Shown one piece after another: positions 25,562 through 33,816 of a stretch of 64,000 nt of DNA (position 1 is its first letter; each line of letters opens with the position of its first letter). The stretch comes from Prauserella shujinwangii (GTDB lineage Bacteria; Actinomycetota; Actinomycetes; Mycobacteriales; Pseudonocardiaceae). The translations under genes and the position numbers were made by a program. The stretch lies in NCBI RefSeq assembly GCF_003001955.1, contig NZ_PVNH01000004.1:434001-498000 (forward strand). The letters run 5' to 3'. Below the pieces are notes generated by a model. The model did not search any database, had not been told where the DNA came from, and saw only the letters and a list, made by a program, of their open reading frames with translations.

Positions 25562-26821
25562 TCAGCGCAGGGGGTGGAGGGCGGCCAGTTCGGGGGCGGG
25601 GGTGCCGGTGACGATCGTGTCGGCGAGCAGCCTGCCGGTCACCGGGCCGTGCGTGACACCCCACATGCCGTGCCCTCCGGCCACGAACACCCGAGGGGAC
25701 AGCGTCGGGCCGATCAGTGGCAGCCCGTCGCTGGTCACCGGGCGGGCCCCGACCCACTCGTCGGTCCGCGCCGCCCAGTCGACACCGGCCACGAGCGGCC
25801 GCACGGCCGCGACGATGCTCGCGACCCGCCGCGGGTCGAGTGGCGCGTCGGCGGACCGGAACTCCATCATCCCCGCCACCCGCAGCCGGTCGCCCAGCGG
25901 CGTGCACACCACCTTCCGCGCCGGGAAGTACACCGGGCCCGGCGGCATCCGCTCGGGCACCACGCTGAAGCTGTAGCCCCGTCCCGCCTGCACCAGCCTG
26001 CGCACCCCGAACGGCCGCGCCAGGCGGTTCAGCAGCGCGCCACTGGCCAGCACCACCGCGTCGGCCCCGAACTCGGCGCCTCCCGCGTGGACCCGGACCC
26101 CGTCGCCGCGCTCGCGTACCGCCGTGACCTCCGTGCCCTCCTCGATCCGCACGCCCGCGCGCCGGGCCGCGTCCGCCACCGCGGTCACGTACCCGCCCGG
26201 GTCGACGTAGCGCTGGCCGTGCACCGCCAGCCCGCAGGCGATCCGCTCGCTCAGCGACGGCCACAGCTCCCGCACCCGCCGCCCGTCCACCGGGGCGACG
26301 TCGACCGGCTGCCCCGCGGCGCGCACGTGCTCCAGCTCGGTCACCACCGCCTCCCGCTGGGCCTCGCTGCCCGCGGCCACGAGGCACGGCTCCATCGGCA
26401 GGCTCACCGCTCCGGTCTCGGCCGCGAGCGCGTCGTGCTCGGCCAGCGCCCGCAGGTTCAGCGGCACGAGCGCGGCCATCGCCGCTCGCCACCGCCGGTG
26501 CGTGCTGCGCAGGGCGAACGTGGCCAGGAACCGGGCGAGCCTCGGGTCCGGCCGGGCGGGCACGTACAGCGGGGCCGAGGGAGAGGCGAAGCCCTTCAGC
26601 CCGGCGCGGACGGTGGCGGGCTCCGGCAGCGGCACGGCGAACGCGGGGGACAGCCAGCCCGCGTTGCCCCACGAGGCGCCCGTTCCGGCGCGGTGCCGGT
26701 CGAGCACGGTCACCTCGACGCCGCGAGCCCGCAGGTGCCACGCCGTGCACAGTCCGACGAGGCCCGCCCCGACGACGAGCACACTCCGCGGCGGCCGGTT
26801 CGCACGAGTCACGGCCGCCAT
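25562..26821 (-). CDS. FAD-dependent amino-acid oxidase/dehydrogenase (DadA/DAO family)
   Basis: A 419-residue flavoprotein. Seen: N-terminal FAD fold VLVVGAGLVGLCTAWHLRARG, the GASWGNAGWLSP segment typical of DadA-like D-amino-acid dehydrogenases, a central substrate domain, and the C-terminal FAD loop VFVAGGHGMWGVTHGPVTG. Known: the family oxidises D-amino acids, glycine or N-methyl amino acids to imines. ATG 26821 is used; GTG 26812 is possible, and a longer frame would overlap the divergent sigma gene. The gap to that sigma gene is only 40 bases, so their promoters overlap. Substrate unresolved. Confidence 0.8.
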   Translation of the reverse strand: MAAVTRANRPPRSVLVVGAGLVGLCTAWHLRARGVEVTVLDRHRAGTGASWGNAGWLSPAFAVPLPEPATVRAGLKGFASPSAPLYVPARPDPRLARFLATFALRSTHRRWRAAMAALVPLNLRALAEHDALAAETGAVSLPMEPCLVAAGSEAQREAVVTELEHVRAAGQPVDVAPVDGRRVRELWPSLSERIACGLAVHGQRYVDPGGYVTAVADAARRAGVRIEEGTEVTAVRERGDGVRVHAGGAEFGADAVVLASGALLNRLARPFGVRRLVQAGRGYSFSVVPERMPPGPVYFPARKVVCTPLGDRLRVAGMMEFRSADAPLDPRRVASIVAAVRPLVAGVDWAARTDEWVGARPVTSDGLPLIGPTLSPRVFVAGGHGMWGVTHGPVTGRLLADTIVTGTPAPELAALHPLR

Positions 26822-26861
26822 GCTGCGCGCCGTCCGGTGCCACGGCAAGCGCCACGTCCGT

Positions 26862-27776
26862 ATGCTCGGGTTCGTGCCGATCGCGCCGGAGGAGCTGCGG
26901 GAGTTCGAGGCCCAGCGTCCGCGGCTGTTCGCGGTCGCGTACCGCCTGCTCGGTTCCGCGAGCGAGGCGGAGGACGCCGTCCAGGACACGTTCCTGCGCT
27001 GGCACTCCGCCGACCGGTCCGCCGTGCGGGAGCCCGCCGCGTGGCTGACCAAGGTGCTCACCAACCTCTGCCTGACCCGGCTCACCTCCGCCCGCGCCCG
27101 GCGCGAGAGCTATGTCGGGCCGTGGCTGCCGGAGCCCGTCGCCACCGGCCCCGACGCGGAGGGCCCGCTCGCCACGGCCGAGCGGCACGACACCGTCTCG
27201 CTGGCCTTCCTGTTGCTGCTGGAACGGCTCACCCCGCCGGAACGCGCCGTGTTCGTGCTGCGGGAGGCGTTCGAGTACGGCCACCGCGAGATCGCGGACA
27301 TCCTCGACCTCACCGAGTCGGCCAGCCAGCAGCTGTACCGGCGGGCGCGGCTGCGGCTCGCCGACGACCGGCCCCGCTTCGCCGCCGCGCCCGAGGAGGG
27401 CAGGCGGGTCGCGCGGCGGTTCCTGGCGGCCGCGCGCGGTGGTGACCTCGCCGCGCTGGAGAGCCTGCTCGCCGACGACGTGGTGTCGTGGGCCGACGGC
27501 GGAGGGCGGACCCCGGCCGCCCGGCGCCCGGTGTTCGGCGCGCAGCGGGTGGCGCGCTACCTTGCCGGCTGGACCAGCCGCGACTATCCGGGTCTGCGGG
27601 TCGTGGTGACGGAGGTCAACGGCGAACCGGCGCTGGCCGCGTTCGTCGACGGCACGCTGCTGGTGGTGGTCGTGCTGGAGGTGGCCGGCGGGCTGGTCCG
27701 TACCGTGCGCGCGATCAACAACCCGGACAAGATCGCGTACCTGGCCGGCCAGCTCTCGGCTGCTAGCCTGCGCTGA
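26862..27776 (+). CDS. ECF sigma factor, ECF41/SigJ type, with SnoaL-like C-terminal domain
   Basis: A 304-residue extracytoplasmic-function sigma factor. Sigma-2 (LFAVAYRLLGSASEAEDAVQDTF..) and sigma-4 (ERLTPPERAVFVLREAFEYG, then HREIADILDLTESASQQLYR) are followed by an NTF2/SnoaL-like extension with the ECF41 hallmarks WADGGG and NPDKI near the end. Known: in ECF41 the extension acts as an in-cis anti-sigma and the genes usually sit beside an oxidoreductase, epimerase or carboxymuconolactone decarboxylase. Here the neighbour is a divergent FAD oxidase. ATG 26862; GTG 26874 is an alternative. The downstream enoyl-CoA hydratase start overlaps the stop. Confidence 0.9.
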   Translation: MLGFVPIAPEELREFEAQRPRLFAVAYRLLGSASEAEDAVQDTFLRWHSADRSAVREPAAWLTKVLTNLCLTRLTSARARRESYVGPWLPEPVATGPDAEGPLATAERHDTVSLAFLLLLERLTPPERAVFVLREAFEYGHREIADILDLTESASQQLYRRARLRLADDRPRFAAAPEEGRRVARRFLAAARGGDLAALESLLADDVVSWADGGGRTPAARRPVFGAQRVARYLAGWTSRDYPGLRVVVTEVNGEPALAAFVDGTLLVVVVLEVAGGLVRTVRAINNPDKIAYLAGQLSAASLR

Positions 27777-28603
27777 TGAGCCCGTTTCGTGGATCGGCCC
27801 CGCTCACCGGGGACTGGCGGAACTTCCGGTTCTCCTGCGCCGACGGAGTCGCCACGGTCACGCTCGACCGGCCGGACCGGCTCAACGCGCTGACCTTCGA
27901 CACCTACGCGGACCTGCGCGACCTGCTCGCCGAGCTGCCGCACCGCGGCGACGTGCGCGTGCTCGTGCTGCGCGGCGCGGGCCGGGCCTTCTGCTCCGGC
28001 GGGGACGTCGACGAGATCATCGGGGAGACCCTGCGCCTGGGCCAGCGGGAGCTGCTGGAGTTCACGCGCATGACCGGTGAGGTGGTGCGGGCGATGCGCG
28101 AGTGCCCGGTTCCCGTGATCGCCGGCCTGCAGGGCATGGCGGCGGGAGCGGGTGCGGTCCTCGCGCTGGCGGCGGACTTCCGCGTGGCCACTCCCGCGGC
28201 CCGTTTCGCGTTCCTGTTCACCAAGGTCGGCCTCTCCGGCGGGGACATGGGCGCGGCGTACCTGCTGCCGCGGCTGGTCGGGCTCGGCAGGGCGACCCAG
28301 CTGCTGATGCTCGGCGACCCGGTCGGCGCCGAGGAGGCCGAGCGGATCGGGCTGGTCAGCACCCTCGTCGAGGACGGCGAGCTGGACGGCGCGGTGGACG
28401 CGCTCGCCCGCAGGCTGGCGACCGGGCCCGCGCACGCCTACGCGCAGACGAAGGCGCTGCTGACCCGCGAGCAGGACATGAGCCTGTCCGGCGCCATCGA
28501 GCTGGAGGCGATGACGCAGGCGCTGCTGATGACCGGTGAGGACTACGCCGAGTTCCACGCCGCGTTCACCGGCAAGCGCGAGCCCCGCTGGCAGGGCCGC
28601 TGA
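27776..28603 (+). CDS. Enoyl-CoA hydratase/isomerase family protein
   Basis: A 275-residue crotonase-fold protein. Seen: ATVTLDRPDRLNALTFDTY, the first oxyanion-hole strand GAGRAFCSGGDVDE, and the second LQGMAAGAGAVLALAADFR with adjacent GGDMGAAYLLPRLVG. Known: crotonases add water to or rearrange acyl-CoA. Its place near the aromatic-CoA monooxygenase-reductase (opposite strand) suggests a role after ring dearomatisation, for example hydration before ring opening. The ATG overlaps the ECF41 stop (TGATGAG), so it is probably co-transcribed with the sigma gene. Confidence 0.8.
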   Translation: MSPFRGSAPLTGDWRNFRFSCADGVATVTLDRPDRLNALTFDTYADLRDLLAELPHRGDVRVLVLRGAGRAFCSGGDVDEIIGETLRLGQRELLEFTRMTGEVVRAMRECPVPVIAGLQGMAAGAGAVLALAADFRVATPAARFAFLFTKVGLSGGDMGAAYLLPRLVGLGRATQLLMLGDPVGAEEAERIGLVSTLVEDGELDGAVDALARRLATGPAHAYAQTKALLTREQDMSLSGAIELEAMTQALLMTGEDYAEFHAAFTGKREPRWQGR

Positions 28604-28633
28604 CCCGCGGTGCTGGGCGGGGGACTCGCGGGG

Positions 28634-29161
28634 TCACCAGCAGAGGAACCAGCAGTCGTCGTCATCGTCGTCCGGCGGGGGCGGTGGTGGTGGCGGCGGG
28701 GTCGTCGTGGTGGTGGTCGTGGTCGTGGTGCGGGACGTCGGCCGGGACGGCTCACGGGTGGGCGAGCTCGGTGCGGACGGTTCCGACGGCGTCGACGTGG
28801 TGGTCGGGGACTCGCTCGTGGACGTCGTCGTCGGGGTCTCGCTGGAGGTCTCGGAGTCCTCTGTGGTCGTGACCGCGCCCGTGGTCGTCGTCGCCACCGT
28901 GGCGTCCAGCACCGAGGTCACGGTGACGTCCACGCCGCCGTCGGCGGTCCGGTCGGGGAAGGTGATGACCCGGACCTCGTCGGGTTCCTGCACCCGGCGG
29001 TCGTCCTCCGGCAGCGTCTGCACGAGGAAGGCCGCGACGCCGCACCCGACCACGACGGCGCCCATGACCGCCAGCACGCGCACGCGTGACCGGGGATCCG
29101 GCGGGAGCCGGTCATCCCAGTCGTCGTCGGAGAGCCTGGTCACCGACACGTCGTCGTACAC
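28634..29161 (-). CDS. Single-pass membrane protein with Thr/Pro/Asp low-complexity tail ending CWFLCW
   Basis: A 175-residue protein, function not recognised. Seen: acidic cytoplasmic N-terminus (LSDDDWDDRLPPDPRSR), one transmembrane helix VLAVMGAVVVGCGVAAFLVQ (about 30-49), a short folded-looking segment VRVITFPDRTADGGVDVTVT, then a long Thr/Ser-rich stalk, ten consecutive Thr, nine Pro, six Asp and the last six residues CWFLCW. The two Cys could form a disulfide or bind metal at the outer end of the stalk. GTG start at 29161. It is convergent with the enoyl-CoA hydratase. The simple-sequence DNA (28660-28740) is prone to slippage, so length may vary between strains. Confidence 0.7.
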   Translation of the reverse strand: MYDDVSVTRLSDDDWDDRLPPDPRSRVRVLAVMGAVVVGCGVAAFLVQTLPEDDRRVQEPDEVRVITFPDRTADGGVDVTVTSVLDATVATTTTGAVTTTEDSETSSETPTTTSTSESPTTTSTPSEPSAPSSPTREPSRPTSRTTTTTTTTTTPPPPPPPPPDDDDDDCWFLCW

Positions 29162-29299
29162 CCGGGACCCCTTCGTGCTCGGACAGCAGCAGCGGCGCCT
29201 TTCTACCGTAAAGCACCACCCGGTGGGGCGATTACTGGGTGGTTCTCTCGAAAAGTGGGAAACCGTGTGTAACGATCTTCATCTTTCGGGGTAACGCGG

Positions 29300-31717
29300 C
29301 TACCCAGTGTTTCGCGGATGCCACCGTGCGTGCGCGGTGCGGGGTGCGCCCTCGCGGATCAGCTCCAGCCGCGGCCGGGGCTCGGCGGTGCGCCCGCCCT
29401 GCGGCTTGCGGCTGCCCGCCGCGAACTGCACCGGCCACGTCACGCCGGGACCGGCGTAGTCCTGCTCCGCGGCCGCGTGCAGCGTCCACTGGGGATCGTA
29501 GAGATGGGTGCGGCCCAGCGCGCACAGGTCGGCGCGTCCGGCCAGGATGATCGAGTTCACGTCGTCGTAGGAGGAGATCGCGCCGACCGCGATCACCGCG
29601 ACCCCGTACTTCCGGCCGATCTCGTTGCGGATGCGGTCGGCGAACGGCGTCTGGTAGCTGCGGCCGAACGCGGGCCGCTCCTCGTGCACCACCTGGCCGG
29701 TCGACACGTCCACCCCGGCGGCGCCGTGCTCGGCGAACGCGCGCGCGATCTCCACCGCGTCGTCGGCGTCGATGCCGCCCTCGCACCAGTCCGTGGCCGA
29801 GATCCGCACCGTCATCGGCTTCTCCGGTGGCCACGCCTCCCGCACGGCGTCGAACACCTCCAGCGGGTAGCGCAACCGCGCGGCGAGCGAACCGCCGTAG
29901 GCGTCGGTGCGCCGGTTGGTGAGTGGCGAGAGGAACGACGACAACAGGTAGCCGTGCGCGCAGTGCAGTTCCAGCAGGTCGAACCCCGCTCGGTGGGCGG
30001 AGCGGGCCGAGGCGGCGAACTCGTCCCGGATCGCCGCCATCTCCCGGGTGGTGAGCTCCCGGGGAACCTGCGCGGCGGGGGAGTAGGGGATCGGCGACGG
30101 CCCGCACACCGCCCAGTTGCCCTCCGGCAGCGGCTCGTCCATCCCCTCCCACATGAGCCGGGTGGACCCCTTGCGCCCCGAGTGTCCCAACTGGACCCCG
30201 ATGCGCGCGGAAGTGAACTCGTGCACGAAGTCCACCACGCGCCGCCACGCGTCCTCCTGCTCGGCGGTGTAGAGCCCCGTGCAGCCGGGGGTGATCCGGC
30301 CCGGCTCGGACACGCACACCATCTCCGTCATCACCAGGCCCGCGCCGCCGAGCGCCTTGCCGCCGAGGTGCACGAGGTGGAAGTCGTTGGGCACACCATC
30401 GCCGCGCGCGGAGTACATGTCCATCGGGGACACGACGACGCGGTTGGGCAGCTCCAGCTCGCCGAGCCGGAACGGCTGGAACATCGGCGGGCGCGGCTCG
30501 GCCGGGACGTGCTGCTCCCCGGCGAACCAGCGGTCGGCCTCGGCGACGAACTCGGGATCGCGCAACCGCAGGTTCTCGTACGTCACGCGGCGGCTACGGG
30601 TGACGATGTTGAACGCGAACTGGCGCGGATGCTGCGTGGTGTACTGCGCGATGTTCTCGAACCACTCCAGGCTCGCCTGCGCCGCGCGCTGGGTGGACGC
30701 GACCACCGGCATGCGCTCGGCTTCGTAGGCCGCCAGTGCCGCCGCCACGGCGTCCGCACCGCGGACGCTGTCCACAGTGTTCTGTCCGGTGTGCTCGTGC
30801 AGGCACGCGGCGAGTGCCAGCGCGTCCTCCATCGCCAGCTTGGTACCGGAGCCGATGGAGAAGTGCGCGGTGTGCGCCGCGTCGCCGAGCAGCACCACGT
30901 TGCGGTGCCGCCAGGTGGCGCAGCGGACGGTGACGAAGTTCAGCCAGCGGGAGTTGTTGCCCAGCACCGCGTGGTCGCCGAGCACGTCCGCGCACAGCTC
31001 GCGGATCCGCTCGATCGAGGCTTCGTCGTTGTGACCGGGCGGGAGCCGCTCCGGCGCCAGCTCCGCGAACCCCGCCCGCCGCCACACGTCGTCGTGCGCC
31101 TCCAGGATGAACGTGCTCCGGTCGCGGCTGTAGGGGTAGCCGTGGATCTGCATGATCCCGGACGGCGTGTCGAGGATGTGGAACGTGAACGCGTCGAAGA
31201 CGAGATCGGTGCCGAGCCAGATGTACCGGCACTGCCGGGTGTCCAGGCTGGGCCGGAAGGTCCCGGCGAACCGGGCGCGGGTCGCGGAGTTGGCGCCGTC
31301 GGCCGCGACGACCAGATCGTGCGTCGCGGCGAGCTCGGCCGGATCGGGAGCCTCCGTGCGGAAGCGGAGTCCGACGCCGAGGGCGAGGCAGCGCCGTCGC
31401 AGGATGTCGAGCAGGCGCCTGCGGCTGATCGCGGCGAAGCCGTGGCCGCCCGAGGTGACGGTGGTGCCCCGGTAGTGCACGTCGATGTCGTCCCAGCGGG
31501 CGAACTCCGCCCGCAGGGCGGCGAAGATCTCGGTGTCGGCGTGCTCGATGCCACCGAGCGTCTCGTCGGAGAGCACGACACCGAAGCCGAACGTGTCGTC
31601 CGGCGCGTTGCGCTCCCACACGGTGATCTCGTGCCCGGGGCCGAGCTGCCGGGCCAGCGCGGCGAAGTACAGGCCGCCGGGCCCGCCGCCGAGAACCGCG
31701 ATCCGCACGTCGCTCAC
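29300..31717 (-). CDS. Bifunctional aminobenzoyl/salicylyl-CoA monooxygenase-reductase (FAD hydroxylase fused to OYE domain)
   Basis: An 805-residue fusion. Residues 1 to about 390 are a single-component FAD hydroxylase: IAVLGGGPGGLYFAALARQL, then the FAD/NADPH motif LLGDAAHTAHFSIGSG. Residues from about 410 are an old-yellow-enzyme FMN domain with MFQPFRLGELELPNRVVVSP, HCAHGYLLSSFLSPLTN and a C-terminal ALGRTHLYDPQW. This exact fusion is that of 2-aminobenzoyl-CoA monooxygenase/reductase and of salicylyl-CoA 5-hydroxylases. It hydroxylates the CoA-bound ring and, in the amino case, reduces it to a non-aromatic product. GTG 31717; divergent from the SDR gene. No CoA ligase is present in the window. 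Confidence 0.9.
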   Translation of the reverse strand: MSDVRIAVLGGGPGGLYFAALARQLGPGHEITVWERNAPDDTFGFGVVLSDETLGGIEHADTEIFAALRAEFARWDDIDVHYRGTTVTSGGHGFAAISRRRLLDILRRRCLALGVGLRFRTEAPDPAELAATHDLVVAADGANSATRARFAGTFRPSLDTRQCRYIWLGTDLVFDAFTFHILDTPSGIMQIHGYPYSRDRSTFILEAHDDVWRRAGFAELAPERLPPGHNDEASIERIRELCADVLGDHAVLGNNSRWLNFVTVRCATWRHRNVVLLGDAAHTAHFSIGSGTKLAMEDALALAACLHEHTGQNTVDSVRGADAVAAALAAYEAERMPVVASTQRAAQASLEWFENIAQYTTQHPRQFAFNIVTRSRRVTYENLRLRDPEFVAEADRWFAGEQHVPAEPRPPMFQPFRLGELELPNRVVVSPMDMYSARGDGVPNDFHLVHLGGKALGGAGLVMTEMVCVSEPGRITPGCTGLYTAEQEDAWRRVVDFVHEFTSARIGVQLGHSGRKGSTRLMWEGMDEPLPEGNWAVCGPSPIPYSPAAQVPRELTTREMAAIRDEFAASARSAHRAGFDLLELHCAHGYLLSSFLSPLTNRRTDAYGGSLAARLRYPLEVFDAVREAWPPEKPMTVRISATDWCEGGIDADDAVEIARAFAEHGAAGVDVSTGQVVHEERPAFGRSYQTPFADRIRNEIGRKYGVAVIAVGAISSYDDVNSIILAGRADLCALGRTHLYDPQWTLHAAAEQDYAGPGVTWPVQFAAGSRKPQGGRTAEPRPRLELIREGAPRTAHARWHPRNTG

Positions 31718-31799
31718 CTCTTCCCGCTCACCCAGGCTATGGCGTTCTCGCGACGAGCGTCAACTGGACGGGATAACGGTGCTGTGGCACGCTGGCCGC

Positions 31800-32555
31800 G
31801 TGCCCGTGCGCAACTGCCTGGTGACCGGTGCCGGCCGCGGTATCGGCAGCGCCGTCGCGGCCATGCTGGCGCGGGGCGGGCACCGCGTGGCGGTCACGGC
31901 GAGGAGCCGGGACGAGCTGGCGGCCGTCGCGGCCGCCCTGACCGCGCCGACGCTCGTCCTGCCCGCCGACGTCACCGCCGACGGCGCTGTCGACGACGTG
32001 TTCACCGCGGTGGAGCGCGAGTGGGGTCCGGTCGAGGTGCTGGTGGCGTGCGCGGGGGCGGGCGGCTCCGCGCCGCTGGCCGAGGTGACCGACGCCGAAT
32101 GGGACCGGATGCTCGCGCTGAACCTCACGGCGCCGTTCCGCTGCCTGCGCCGCGCCGTGCCGGGGATGGTGGAGCGCGGCTGGGGCCGTGTCGTGGTGCT
32201 GGCCTCGGTGGCCGCGAAACGCGGTGAGCCCTACGTCAGTGCCTACACCGCGAGCAAGCACGGCGTGCTGGGACTCGTCCGCTCGGCCGCGAGTGAGCTG
32301 GCGCGCACCGGCGTCACCGTCAACGCCGTCTGTCCCGGCTACGTCGACACCCCGATGACCGACGCGACCGTCGCGTTCATCGCGGAACGAACCGGGCGCA
32401 CGACGGCCGAGGCGCGCGCGGCGCTGGAGCGCAAGCAGCCGATCCACCGGCTGGTGACTCCCGAGGAGGTGGCGGACGCGGTCGACCTGTGCGTGCGCAG
32501 CGCCGCGATCACCGGGCAGGGCATCACCGTGGACGGGGGAGGGGTGCAGTCGTGA
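31800..32555 (+). CDS. SDR-family dehydrogenase (aromatic-CoA pathway)
   Basis: A 251-residue classical SDR with CLVTGAGRGIGSAVAAML, the catalytic YTASK, NAVCPGYVDTPMT and the C-terminal TVDGGG. It is similar to 3-hydroxyacyl-CoA and cyclohexane-type alcohol dehydrogenases of aromatic pathways. GTG 31800 is the only good start close to the Rossmann fold; the divergent gap to the monooxygenase is 82 bases. It overlaps the following RidA gene by four bases, which argues for a shared pathway. Confidence 0.85.
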   Translation: MPVRNCLVTGAGRGIGSAVAAMLARGGHRVAVTARSRDELAAVAAALTAPTLVLPADVTADGAVDDVFTAVEREWGPVEVLVACAGAGGSAPLAEVTDAEWDRMLALNLTAPFRCLRRAVPGMVERGWGRVVVLASVAAKRGEPYVSAYTASKHGVLGLVRSAASELARTGVTVNAVCPGYVDTPMTDATVAFIAERTGRTTAEARAALERKQPIHRLVTPEEVADAVDLCVRSAAITGQGITVDGGGVQS

Positions 32556-32950
32556 TCGAGCGGATCGACCCGGACGGTCTGGCGCCGCCATCCGGGTTCG
32601 CGCACGCCGTGGCGGTCGACCGGGGCCGGATCGTGTTCCTCGCGGGACAGACCGCGCTCGACGCGGGGGGCCGCGTCGTGGGGGACGGCGTGGTGGAGCA
32701 GTTCGAGCGCGCGCTGGGCAACCTGCTCACGGCCCTGCGCGCGGCAGGCGGGGAACCGGAACACCTGGTGAGCCTCACCGTGTACGCGGTGGACCTCGGC
32801 GACTACCGCGCGCGGGCGCGGGAGCTCGGTGCCGTCTGGCGGAAGCTCGCCGGGCGGCGGTACCCGGCGATGGCCGCGGTCGGCGTCAGCCGGCTCTGGG
32901 ACCCCGAGGCGCTGGTCGAGGTGCAGGGGGTCGCCGCCGTGCCCTCGTGA
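32552..32950 (+). CDS. RidA-family (YjgF) protein
   Basis: A 132-residue RidA/YER057c/UK114 protein. RidA members hydrolyse enamines and imines or act as related deaminases. Seen: the VFLAGQTALDAGG strand, EQFERALGNLLTALRAAGG helix and the VEVQGVAAV C-terminus. The canonical RidA arginine near the end is replaced by the sequence LWDPEALVEV, so it may be a RidA paralogue with another reaction. Inference: it could deaminate the amino-cyclohexene product of the 2-aminobenzoyl-CoA reductase. It is coupled to the SDR by a four-base overlap; its stop lies inside a hairpin. Confidence 0.8.
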   Translation: MIERIDPDGLAPPSGFAHAVAVDRGRIVFLAGQTALDAGGRVVGDGVVEQFERALGNLLTALRAAGGEPEHLVSLTVYAVDLGDYRARARELGAVWRKLAGRRYPAMAAVGVSRLWDPEALVEVQGVAAVPS

Positions 32951-32989
32951 GTGTTCTCCGTGGTTCTAACCACGGAGAACACTCACGAG
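32944..32989. terminator. 22-bp perfect hairpin containing both stop codons of convergent genes
   Basis: Arms 32944-32965 and 32968-32989 are exact complements with a 2-base loop. The RidA stop (32948-32950) is in one arm and the PaaX stop (32983-32985) in the other, a compact bidirectional terminator. Confidence 0.85.
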
Positions 32990-33816
32990 TCCACCACGTC
33001 GGCGACGTGTGCCGCGGCCTCGGCTTCGAGGCGTTCCCGCAGCTCGAAGAAGAGGTCCGCGGCGCGGGCGCCGATCCAGTCCGCGGGCAGCAGTTCGGCG
33101 GGCAGTCCCGGGTCGAGGTAGGGCAGGCGCCGCCAGTCGGTGAGCATCCGGACGTAGTCGGCGAACGCCGCGGCCGGGCGCGGCGCCCGGCGCCGCCGCC
33201 AGGTCCGCAGGAGGGGACCGTGCGTGCCGAGGAAGTCGGCGTAGTGCCGCCGCAGCTCGTCGAGATCCCACCACGTGCGCACCTTCTCGGCCAGGTCGCC
33301 GAAGGCCAGGTGGTCGGCGCGGAACAGCTCCACGTACCCCGCGAGGCCGAGCTCGCCCAGAACCGCCACCGTCGGCTCGCGCAGGTGCGCGGGCGCGATC
33401 CACACGCCGGGCGCGGCCGTGCCGAAGCCGAGCCGGGTCAGCCGCGAGCGCAGCACGTGCCGGTGGTGCCGTTCGCTCTCCGGCACCGAGAACACCGCGA
33501 GGATCCAGCCGTCGGCCACGCCCGCCCGCCCGCGCCGGAAGATGCGCTCGTCGCCCTCCCGCAGGATGGCCAGCGCGTCGCCGGTCAGCGCGTACCCCGC
33601 GGCGCCGCCACGCCGCTCGGGCAGCAGCAGGCCGCGCCGCTTGAGGCGGGAGATCGACGAGCGCACGGCGGGCTCGTCCACCCCGAGCAGCCCGAGCAGG
33701 TCGATCAGCGCGGCCACCGGCAACCAGCCGCCCCGGTCGCGGCCGTAGCGGCCGTACACGGTGACGATCAGCTGTCCCGGCGGCGCCGCGACCCGCGTTT
33801 CCGTTACGGCCGTCAC
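32983..33816 (-). CDS. PaaX-family transcriptional regulator
   Basis: A 277-residue GntR-like regulator of the PaaX family. Seen: N-terminal winged helix (LIVTVYGRYGR..LPVAALIDLLGLLGVDEPAVRSSISRLKRRGLL), the central WILAVFSVPESERHHRHVLRSRL and a C-terminal FADYVRMLTDWRRLPYLDP. Known: PaaX represses phenylacetate-type catabolic genes and releases DNA on binding the CoA thioester. Inference: it controls the aromatic-CoA genes next door. The GTG overlaps the upstream hydrolase stop by four bases. Confidence 0.9.
   Translation of the reverse strand: MTAVTETRVAAPPGQLIVTVYGRYGRDRGGWLPVAALIDLLGLLGVDEPAVRSSISRLKRRGLLLPERRGGAAGYALTGDALAILREGDERIFRRGRAGVADGWILAVFSVPESERHHRHVLRSRLTRLGFGTAAPGVWIAPAHLREPTVAVLGELGLAGYVELFRADHLAFGDLAEKVRTWWDLDELRRHYADFLGTHGPLLRTWRRRRAPRPAAAFADYVRMLTDWRRLPYLDPGLPAELLPADWIGARAADLFFELRERLEAEAAAHVADVVDS

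Noticed and set aside
28660-28740. GGT/GTC simple-sequence tract as a CRISPR or tandem repeat array
   Set aside because: It is codon repetition for Thr, Pro and Asp in one membrane protein, with no spacer pattern.
29318-32227. A 969-codon plus-strand open frame
   Set aside because: It is antisense to the monooxygenase-reductase fusion, whose FAD and FMN motifs leave no doubt about the coding strand.
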